From Streptomyces violens (GTDB taxonomy: Bacteria > Actinomycetota > Actinomycetes > Streptomycetales > Streptomycetaceae), in contig NZ_JOBH01000011.1 of NCBI RefSeq assembly GCF_000717745.1, forward strand, positions 62,001 through 126,000: a DNA stretch of 64,000 bases. The letters run 5' to 3'. The translations under genes were made by a program, and so were the position numbers. Positions 26,786 through 33,569 of this stretch are shown here, in pieces (position 1 is the first letter of the stretch; the number at the start of each line of letters is the position of its first letter). Below the pieces are notes generated by a model. The model had not been told where the DNA came from, did no database searches, and saw only the letters and a program-made list of their open reading frames with translations.

Positions 26786-27309
26786 TCCGTCCCTCCAGCC
26801 GCGCGGTCTCTACGACGCGCCGCGCGAGCCCGGCCTGGATGTCATAGAGGGCGCAATCAACGAGGCGTCGGCCGGGGCCCGCAGGGAAATTCTCATCGCG
26901 CAGCCGGACGGGCCACGACCGGGCCCGGTTCTGGAAAAGGCACTGGAAGCCGTGCGCCGCCATATCGAGGCGGGGGTGGCGACGCGCACGCCATTGCGAT
27001 CAGTGAGCCGGCGGTATCGTGCGTTTCCTAAAGGGCGCTTTCGAGCGTTCCTGGGACCGCGCGAAATAATTCCCGTTCGTTCCGCTGCACGCTGCGAAGG
27101 CGGCCGGCGAAGTCATTCCGTCACTCTGCGAATCCATCAGCAGGCTGCTCATCGGGGGGTACTCGGACAAGCGGATCGCGCGGCGGCTCGGTATCAGTGA
27201 AAGGTCGCTGCAGGGGCACATCGCGGCCATGAAGCAGGAACTCGGCGCGCACACCCGGGTGCAGCTCGGCTATCTCCTGGCCAGGAACGAGACCACGTTC
27301 GTGCCGTGA
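26780..27309 (+). pseudogene. LuxR-type regulator remnant, 5' end lost and frameshifted
   Basis: One frame gives LYDAPREPGLDVIEGAINEA, then ARREILIAQPDGPRPG and LEKALEAVRRHIEAGVATRT, as in the sensor part of TrmB/LuxR-like streptomycete regulators. Around 27050-27070 the frame changes. From there another frame reads FVPLHAAKAAGEVIPSLCES, then a LuxR C-terminal helix-turn-helix (SDKRIARRLGISERSLQGHI, then VQLGYLLARNETTF) ending at TGA 27309. No start codon or N-terminal winged helix remains. It begins back to back with the thioesterase remnant. Confidence 0.7.
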
Positions 27310-27343
27310 GTCCCGCGCTCCACGAAGAGCCGTTGTGCGGCGG

Positions 27344-27397
27344 CCACATGTACGGAGAGTCTGAGGGAGTACCTACTCCCTCAGACCCTCCGTGTGG
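27344..27397. terminator. Long perfect hairpin at end of the DMT transporter gene
   Basis: GTCTGAGGGAGTA (27359-27371) pairs exactly with TACTCCCTCAGAC (27374-27386) around a two-base centre. Partial pairing extends to CCACATGTACGGAG and CTCCGTGTGG. It lies between the regulator remnant and the convergent transporter stop. Confidence 0.85.
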
Positions 27398-27413
27398 AGC
27401 GCGGCGCCCGTGG

Positions 27414-28421
27414 TCAGTGCCTCGTCTCCGCCGCGGGTGTTCCTGAATCGGCTGGGGGAGCGGAATCGGCCGGGGCGCCGGGTTCGGCCGTAGCCGACGG
27501 CTCGGCCACGGGGGCCGATGACGCCTGGGGCGCGCGGATGCCGCGCCTCCGGGAGACCGCGACCCCGCCGAGGCAGATGGCACCTCCGAGGAGGGTGAGC
27601 CAACCCGGCACCTCCCGCAGGAAGATCCAGGAAATGAGGACCACCACGGCGGGCACCGCGTACGTGGTCGCCCCCAACTTGCCCGCGGTCGTCCGGGACA
27701 GCGCGTAGGCCCAGGTGCTGAAGGCCAGTGCGGTCGGGAAGAGCCCCAGGTAAACGACGTTGAGGGTCGCGGAGAGCGGCGCCTCGGAGAGCTGCGATAC
27801 GAGCTGCCCGCTGAACGGGAGGCAGGCGACCGTACCGATGAGACAGCCGAACGTCGTCGTCTGCATCGGGGTCGCGTACCGCAGGGCGGGTTTCTGCGAC
27901 ACCACCCCCGCCCCGTAGGTCACCGCGGCCAGCAGGCAGAGCAGCACGCCCAGTACGGAGGACGAGCCCTCGCCGGACGTGGAGAAGCCCACCACGATCG
28001 CGCCCACGAACGACACCGCCATGCCGAGCATCAGCAGGGGCGGGAAGCCCTCCTTGAGCAGCCAGCCGCCGAGCAGCGCGATCACCATCGGTCCGACGTT
28101 GACCACCATGGACGCGGTGCCGGCGTCGACTTTCTGTTCCCCCCAGTTCAGGGCCACCATGTAGACCCCGAACCACAGCACTCCGGATACCACAATGCCC
28201 GGCCATGCCTTACGTGGCGGTAAACCGCCCCGTTTGACCAGCAGTACACAGACCAATGCGATGGAACCGGTCGCGAGCCGGCCGAGCGCGAGCGCCCCGG
28301 GGCTGAAGTGGTCGGCCGAGGCGCGAATGGAGACGAACGCCGAAGCCCAGAGAACAACGGTGACCGATGCCGCGATGAGCGCACTACGGTCGGTTCCGGA
28401 ATTATTTGTCGATCGAATCAC
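27414..28421 (-). CDS. EamA/DMT-superfamily membrane transporter
   Basis: 335 residues from GTG 28421 with about ten hydrophobic helices in two EamA repeats. The first repeat opens LIAASVTVVLWASAFVSIRA, and the second spans GVLLCLLAAVTYGAGVVSQK to LLGGAICLGGVAV. The C-terminus is a 45-residue Ala/Pro/Glu tail, presumably cytoplasmic. Family members export metabolites or amino acids; substrate is unknown. No clear ribosome site precedes the start. It is divergent from the DUF4192 gene. Confidence 0.85.
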   Translation of the reverse strand: MIRSTNNSGTDRSALIAASVTVVLWASAFVSIRASADHFSPGALALGRLATGSIALVCVLLVKRGGLPPRKAWPGIVVSGVLWFGVYMVALNWGEQKVDAGTASMVVNVGPMVIALLGGWLLKEGFPPLLMLGMAVSFVGAIVVGFSTSGEGSSSVLGVLLCLLAAVTYGAGVVSQKPALRYATPMQTTTFGCLIGTVACLPFSGQLVSQLSEAPLSATLNVVYLGLFPTALAFSTWAYALSRTTAGKLGATTYAVPAVVVLISWIFLREVPGWLTLLGGAICLGGVAVSRRRGIRAPQASSAPVAEPSATAEPGAPADSAPPADSGTPAAETRH

Positions 28422-28745
28422 GCAGGCAATCTAATCACCCGCATACCTGGTGAACAGGCTGCCACACAGTTCGTCACCTTCCAATTCACCCTGCTCTCAA
28501 GGTATTTGACGGGGCATGCCGATGCCGCTTCCCGGGGCCGCCCCAGGTGCCTCCGGGGCGGCCCCGGCGCCTCACGGCCGACGGGAACCGCTCCCCACCT
28601 GCACGGCCGGACACCGGCCCAGAACGCGTGCGCCGCTACTGTCCGCCGCGGCCCGGCCGCCCGCCGCGGATGTGTAAAAACTCCGTCACCCGGGAGATAT
28701 CCACAGGGGTCGCGGCGGCCGGCCGGACCGCGGGATCTTCGAGCC
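28422..28745. other. Divergent intergenic region with large hairpin
   Basis: No gene is seen. GGGGCCGCCCC (28534-28544) and GGGGCGGCCCC (28555-28565) are exact inverse complements with a ten-base loop, a terminator-like hairpin placed between divergent genes. TTGACG at 28506-28511 could be a -35 but no matching -10 was found. ATATCCACA near 28698 resembles a DnaA box but stands alone. Confidence 0.55.
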
Positions 28746-30275
28746 ATGAACCCGCACATCGAGCCGGCGAACCCGGCAGAGCACCCGTCCACCACGTCCC
28801 CGAAGACCCCCGAAGCCCAGGTCACCCTGCGCAGCCCCGCCGAACTGGCGGACGCCCTGCCGTACTTGCTCGGCTTCTACCCCGACGACAGCATCGTCCT
28901 CGTCACCCTCCACGGCGAGCGGGGACGCTTCGGCGGCCGGGTCCGGCTCGGCATCCCCGCCGACACCGCCCAGTGGCCCGCCGTCGCCGACCAGCTCGCC
29001 GACTGTCTGATCACCTCGGGCCGGGAGCGCGGCACACCGCCCCGCGGCATCATCGCCTTCCTCTGCCAGGACCCCTCGGCCGCCGAAACCGGCCGGGAGG
29101 TGAAGGACCGCCTCAGGCCGCTCGCCCAGCGGCTGCGCACGGCCTGCGGCAGCCGGGACGTCCCCGTCATGGAAGCCCTGTGCCTCTCCAACGGGCGGTA
29201 CTGGTCCTACGTCTGCCCGGACGAGCGCTGCTGTCCGGCCGACGGCACCCCGCTCGTCCTGCCCGGCACGTCGGTCATGGCGGCGGCCGCCGCCTACGCC
29301 GGCGTCCAGGTCCGCGGATCGCTCAGGGAGATGGAGGCCCGGCTGGCCCCGCTCACCGGCCCCCGCGCCGACGACCAGATCAAGGCCCTCGACGCGGCGG
29401 CGGCCGCCCTCGTCCCGCGCATGCTGTCCGGTCAGGATCCCCATACGGTCCGCGAGGAGACCTGCGCCCTCCTGACCCGCACGCTCCATACCTTCAAGGA
29501 CGACCCGCCCTCCGGCAGTCACCGCGCCAAGGACGCCTGCGACGACGCGCTCCTCGGCAATGGCGAGGCCGCCGAGCTGATCCTCGGCCTCCAGGACCGT
29601 CTCACCCGAGACCGCGCCGCCGCGTGGCTGGAGGGTCCCGACGCCGCACCGGCGCTGCGGCTGTGGCGCGCACTGGCCCGCCGCTGCCCCGGGGCGTACG
29701 AGAGTCACGCCGCCGCACCGCTCACGCTGGCCGGCTGGGTCGCCTGGGCGAGCGGTGACACCGCGTCCGCCCGCGTGGCCCTGGGCCGTGCGCTCACCCT
29801 CGATCCCGACTACCTCTTCGCGCAGCTCCTCCACCGCGGCCTCAACGAGGGACTCGACCCGGAAAAGCTCCGCGACTGCCTCCGCTCCACACCCAACCCG
29901 GCTGCGAGGTTCGTGACCTCTGCGAACTCCGTGACCTCTGTGGGTTCCGCGACCTCTGCGAGTTCCGCGGCCTCAGAGGACGCCCACTCGGTGGACACGG
30001 CGTCTGTTCCGGAGCAGCCGACGGCGTGCGCCCCGGCCGCCCCTGACGAAGCGCCCCCGCTCCCTGCCCAAGCGCCGCCGCTCCCCGCTGAAGCCCCGGC
30101 CGAGACCGCCGCGAACGCCTCGCGCACCGGCCGGGTGCCGAGCCGCCGCCCCCGCGCCGACCGGCCCGCAGGCCCCCGGGCACGCACCCGCCGGGCAGCG
30201 CGCCCGCGCACGGGGCGACCCCACCCGCGTACGGGCCCCACGGGCGGTCGCCGGGACGACCGGAGCCCCCGATGA
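28746..30275 (+). CDS. DUF4192 domain protein
   Basis: 509 residues from ATG 28746. Residues about 18-380 are the DUF4192 region found across actinobacteria: VTLRSPAELADALPYLLGFY, SIVLVTLHGERGRFGGRVR, ALCLSNGRYWSYVC with three nearby Cys (C-PDERCCP), and WVAWASGDTASARVALGRAL with a TPR-like final part. Function is unknown. The C-terminal 130 residues are low complexity: a Val/Thr/Ser repeat encoded by 18-bp tandem units (29911-29976), a Pro/Ala stretch and a strongly basic Arg-rich tail that may bind nucleic acid. Confidence 0.8.
   Translation: MNPHIEPANPAEHPSTTSPKTPEAQVTLRSPAELADALPYLLGFYPDDSIVLVTLHGERGRFGGRVRLGIPADTAQWPAVADQLADCLITSGRERGTPPRGIIAFLCQDPSAAETGREVKDRLRPLAQRLRTACGSRDVPVMEALCLSNGRYWSYVCPDERCCPADGTPLVLPGTSVMAAAAAYAGVQVRGSLREMEARLAPLTGPRADDQIKALDAAAAALVPRMLSGQDPHTVREETCALLTRTLHTFKDDPPSGSHRAKDACDDALLGNGEAAELILGLQDRLTRDRAAAWLEGPDAAPALRLWRALARRCPGAYESHAAAPLTLAGWVAWASGDTASARVALGRALTLDPDYLFAQLLHRGLNEGLDPEKLRDCLRSTPNPAARFVTSANSVTSVGSATSASSAASEDAHSVDTASVPEQPTACAPAAPDEAPPLPAQAPPLPAEAPAETAANASRTGRVPSRRPRADRPAGPRARTRRAARPRTGRPHPRTGPTGGRRDDRSPR
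29911..29976. repeat. In-frame 18-bp tandem repeat in DUF4192 gene
   Basis: Units of the form GTGACCTCTGCGAACTCC occur three times with drift, followed by a partial copy. They encode a repeating Val/Ala-Thr-Ser-Ala/Val-x-Ser hexapeptide in the disordered tail. Copy number probably varies between strains. Confidence 0.75.
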
Positions 30276-30379
30276 GCACACCCCTGCTGACATTCCGGCG
30301 TTACCTGCGCATCATGCGCGGCGTTCCCCTAGGTGGCGCAGACCGTACGGAATCCCCATTACGTCAGGGAGCACTCCCC

Positions 30380-32467
30380 ATGGCAGGCATGTTCCCCACC
30401 ACCCCGCAAGCCCACCCGGCCCCCGCACGGCAGCGCGCCGCGCCCTCTCCCCGGCCTCCCGGGCCGCAACCCGTCCACACGGCCCTGATCTGCGTCGCGC
30501 TGCCCGCGCTCGCGATCTCCGCCACCGCCGACGGCCAGCTCACCGGCCGGGGCATGGAGGGCTTCTACCGCTCCGGCAGACGCGTGCTCGCCCGCTGCGT
30601 CCTGCGGGTGGCCGGCGCTCAGCCGCTGACCGTGCAGGCCAGGCCGCTCGCCGCCGACCGCGCCCGCTTCACCGGCACGCTCCGCACGCCGCACGACCCC
30701 GGACCCGACCCCGGCCTCCTGGTCGAGCGCCTCCGGAACGCCGACGGCACCGAACGCATCACGCTGCACAACCACACCCGCCGGGCGCTGCGGCTCCCCC
30801 TCGAAATCACCTTCGCCACCGACCTCGCCGAACTGGGCGCCGTCGCCGGCGGACTCCCCGGGCCCGATCTGCCCGCCTCCGTCCACGACGCCGGCCTCCG
30901 CTGGGCCACGGACACGGTCCACGCCACCGTGACCGCGGACCCGCCGCCCGACGATGCGCTCGCGGCGGCCGGGCTGCTGCGCTGGGGACTGCAGCTGCCG
31001 CCCGGCGCCCACCGCACCATCGAGCTCCGCATCCGCAGCGGCACCACCGCACCGGCGCGGCCCGCTTCCCGCGGCAGCGCCGTCCCCGCCGTTACCGGAC
31101 CGAGCGCCGGCCGCCCGCCGCGCCCCTGGTCCCTGGCCCGGCTCCAGTGCGACGACCCACGAGCCGGTGCGTTGCTCGCCACCGCTCTCGACGATCTCCA
31201 CGGCCTCCTGATCCGGGACCCCGCGGTGCCCGCCGACGCCTGCCTCGCCGCCGGCGTCCCCTGGCGCTGCACCCTGGCACCGGCCGAGTCCCTGTCCGCC
31301 GCCCGCATGCTCCTCCCGCTGGGTACCGGACTGGCGGCGAGCACCCTCCGTATCCTCGCCCGCAGCCAGCACGCCGACCCAGGACCGGAATTCGGACGAA
31401 TTCCCGGCCCGTTGCGCGACGCAGGCCCTCATTCGCCACCCAGTTGCACCGGTGTCGAGGCGACCCTGTTGTTCCCCACCGTTCTCGCCGAGGCCCGTCG
31501 GTGGGGCCTGCCGGCGCCCGAAGTGGAACGCCTGCTGCCCGCCGCTGAACGGTGTCTCACATGGCTGTGCCGTACGACGGAGCCGGCCGCCGAGTCCCCG
31601 GCCACGGGCGGTTGCGTACCGGATCCGGCCCCGACCGGCCCGTACCGATGCGAAACACAGGCCCACGCCCACCGCGCCGCACTGCTGGGCGCCGATCTCC
31701 TCGACGCCTGCAACCGCCCCGGAGCCGACGCGCTCCGCGAATGGGCCGCCGCGCTGCGCCGGCGCTTCCGCGACGGGTTCTGGATCGACGATGCGGGCGG
31801 CGGCCGCCCCGCGGCCCTGTGCGCCCCCGACGGCCGGCCGCTCACGCGCCTCGTCGCCGGTGCGGCGCACCTTCTCGACACCGGCCTGCTCGGCGCGGGC
31901 AGCTTCGCGCCCGGCCTGCTCGACAGCACCCGCGCGGAACACGTGGCCAGACTGCTGAACAGCCCTGCGCTGGACACCGGGTGGGGCCTGCGCGGCCTCG
32001 GCGGCAAGGAGGACGGCTACAACCCCTTCGGCCACCGCAGCGGCGCGGTCCGCGTGCAGGACACCGCCGTCGCCGCCTCGGCCCTGGCCGCCGCCGGCCA
32101 CGAAGCGGCGGCGTCCTCCTTGATCCGAGGACTGCTGGACGCCGCGGAGACCTTCGGGTATCGCCTCCCGGAGATGTACTCGGGACAGCAGCGCACGGGC
32201 GACGGCGCTCCCGTGACCCATCCCACGGCCTGCCGCCCGACGGCGGTGGCGGCGGCCGGCGCGGTGCACGCCCTGGTCGCGCTCGCGGGCATCCGCCCCG
32301 ATGTCCCGGGCGGCACGCTCTCCGTGCGGCCCGTCGCCGGCATGCCCCTGGGTGCCCTGCACCTCACCGGACTGACCGTCGCGGAGCAGCCTTTCGCGGT
32401 ACATGTCAGCGGCCGTGGCCTGGGAATGGTGGAGGAGGCGGCGGATGGCCTGCAACTGGGGGCGTGA
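30380..32467 (+). CDS. Glycogen-debranching-like protein (N-terminal GDE domain plus helical glycosidase fold)
   Basis: 695 residues from ATG 30380, with AGGGAG nine bases upstream. The N-terminal beta domain matches amylo-alpha-1,6-glucosidase N-terminal domains: ALPALAISATADGQLTGRGM, EGFYRSGRRVLARCVLRV and FATDLAEL. The C-terminal part is an (alpha/alpha)6-type region: GVPWRCTLAPAESLSAARML, WGLRGLGGKEDGYNPFGHRS, and RLPEMYSG. It probably hydrolyses or binds an alpha-glucan, but catalytic acids were not assigned. It lies 48 bases before the Nudix regulator gene. Confidence 0.8.
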   Translation: MAGMFPTTPQAHPAPARQRAAPSPRPPGPQPVHTALICVALPALAISATADGQLTGRGMEGFYRSGRRVLARCVLRVAGAQPLTVQARPLAADRARFTGTLRTPHDPGPDPGLLVERLRNADGTERITLHNHTRRALRLPLEITFATDLAELGAVAGGLPGPDLPASVHDAGLRWATDTVHATVTADPPPDDALAAAGLLRWGLQLPPGAHRTIELRIRSGTTAPARPASRGSAVPAVTGPSAGRPPRPWSLARLQCDDPRAGALLATALDDLHGLLIRDPAVPADACLAAGVPWRCTLAPAESLSAARMLLPLGTGLAASTLRILARSQHADPGPEFGRIPGPLRDAGPHSPPSCTGVEATLLFPTVLAEARRWGLPAPEVERLLPAAERCLTWLCRTTEPAAESPATGGCVPDPAPTGPYRCETQAHAHRAALLGADLLDACNRPGADALREWAAALRRRFRDGFWIDDAGGGRPAALCAPDGRPLTRLVAGAAHLLDTGLLGAGSFAPGLLDSTRAEHVARLLNSPALDTGWGLRGLGGKEDGYNPFGHRSGAVRVQDTAVAASALAAAGHEAAASSLIRGLLDAAETFGYRLPEMYSGQQRTGDGAPVTHPTACRPTAVAAAGAVHALVALAGIRPDVPGGTLSVRPVAGMPLGALHLTGLTVAEQPFAVHVSGRGLGMVEEAADGLQLGA

Positions 32468-32487
32468 AGCAGTGGACTGCCTGTTTA

Positions 32488-32509
32488 TCGTCAGGCGGAC
32501 GACTATGAT
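32488..32509 (+). promoter_or_regulatory. Candidate leaderless promoter and operator of the Nudix regulator
   Basis: TATGAT (32504-32509) is a good -10 box only seven bases before the ATG at 32516, which implies a leaderless transcript. An inverted repeat, TCGTC-AGGCG-GACGA (32488-32502), occupies the spacer just upstream. A repressor bound there, possibly the Nudix protein itself, would block the promoter. Confidence 0.55.
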
Positions 32510-32515
32510 CGCGGC

Positions 32516-33280
32516 ATGCCTCCCTACGACCCGTCGGCCTTCCCTCCGTTCGCCGTCACCGTCGACCTGGTCGTGCTCACCGTGCGCAGGCACGCGTTGT
32601 GCGCGTTGGCCGTGCGTCGCGGTGAGCCACCGTTCCCGGGCAGGTGGGCCCTGCCCGGCGGATTCGTACGGGCCGACGAGGACCTGGAGACCGCGGCGGC
32701 CAGGGAGCTCGCCGAGGAGACCGGCCTGCACGCCCACGGTCCGGCGGGCCCGCAGCTGTTCCCCGGTGCCCACCTCGAACAGCTCGCCACGTACGGAGAC
32801 CCCAAGCGGGACCCGCGGATGCGGGTGGTCAGCGTGGCCCACCTGGTGCTCGCCCCCGACCTGCCGGCGCCGCGCGCGGGCGGCGACGCGCACAGCGCGC
32901 GTTGGGCCCCGGTCGAGACCCTTCTCGGGCAGGAGAACGGTCTCGCCCGCGACGGCGAGCCGACCGCCTCCCTGGCCTTCGACCACGCGCGCATTCTCGG
33001 CGACGGCGTGGAGCGGGCCCGCTCCAAGATCGAGTACTCCTCGCTCGCCACCGCGTTCTGCCCGCCGGAGTTCACGGTGGGGGAGCTGCGCCGGGTGTAC
33101 GAGGCGGTCTGGGGCGTGGCCCTGGACCCGCGCAACTTCCACCGCAAGGTGACCGGCACCCCCGGCTTCCTCGTCCCGACCGGCGGCACGACGACCCGTC
33201 AGGGCGGCCGCCCGGCCCAACTCTTCAGGGCAGGCGGCGCGACCCTCCTGAACCCGCCGATGCTCCGCCCGGAGGTGTAA
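32516..33280 (+). CDS. Nudix hydrolase-winged helix protein, NrtR-like
   Basis: 254 residues. The Nudix box is complete (Gly49, Glu55, Arg63-Glu64, Glu67-Glu68, Gly70), so hydrolysis of an ADP-ribose-like compound is possible. Residues about 145-225 form a C-terminal winged helix (KIEYSSLATAFCPPEFTVGE, LRRVYEAVWG, DPRNFHRKVTGTPGFLVPTG), as in NrtR regulators that sense ADP-ribose and control NAD metabolism. Many NrtR proteins have a broken Nudix box, whereas here it is intact. No NAD gene is adjacent. A hairpin at 33342-33360 terminates it. Confidence 0.85.
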   Translation: MPPYDPSAFPPFAVTVDLVVLTVRRHALCALAVRRGEPPFPGRWALPGGFVRADEDLETAAARELAEETGLHAHGPAGPQLFPGAHLEQLATYGDPKRDPRMRVVSVAHLVLAPDLPAPRAGGDAHSARWAPVETLLGQENGLARDGEPTASLAFDHARILGDGVERARSKIEYSSLATAFCPPEFTVGELRRVYEAVWGVALDPRNFHRKVTGTPGFLVPTGGTTTRQGGRPAQLFRAGGATLLNPPMLRPEV

Positions 33281-33341
33281 CTCCGGGCGTCTGACGCCGG
33301 GCGTACGCCTCGCCCGCCCTGGACCCCGGGCCGTTGGGCCC

Positions 33342-33360
33342 GTCCGCTCCCGGAGCGGAC
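33342..33360 (+). terminator. Hairpin after the Nudix regulator gene
   Basis: GTCCGCTCC and GGAGCGGAC are exact inverse complements around one base, forming a seven-pair stem with a five-base loop, 62 bases after the stop. There is no T-run. Confidence 0.65.
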
Positions 33361-33569
33361 GGCGTTCCCGCGCCGTGAGGACACGAGCAGCACGGAGGAC
33401 TCGGAATTGCGGGCAAAACGGACATTGCGCGTTACCTTGGCGGGGTGAGTCCTTCAGTCCCCGCGGCACTCGCAACTGCCACCGCCGACGCCCCCGCGTA
33501 CCCCCGCGCCGTCACGCCCCGCCGCGCTCCTGCCGCCCCCCGCGCCGCGGTTTCCCCGCGAGGCACGCG

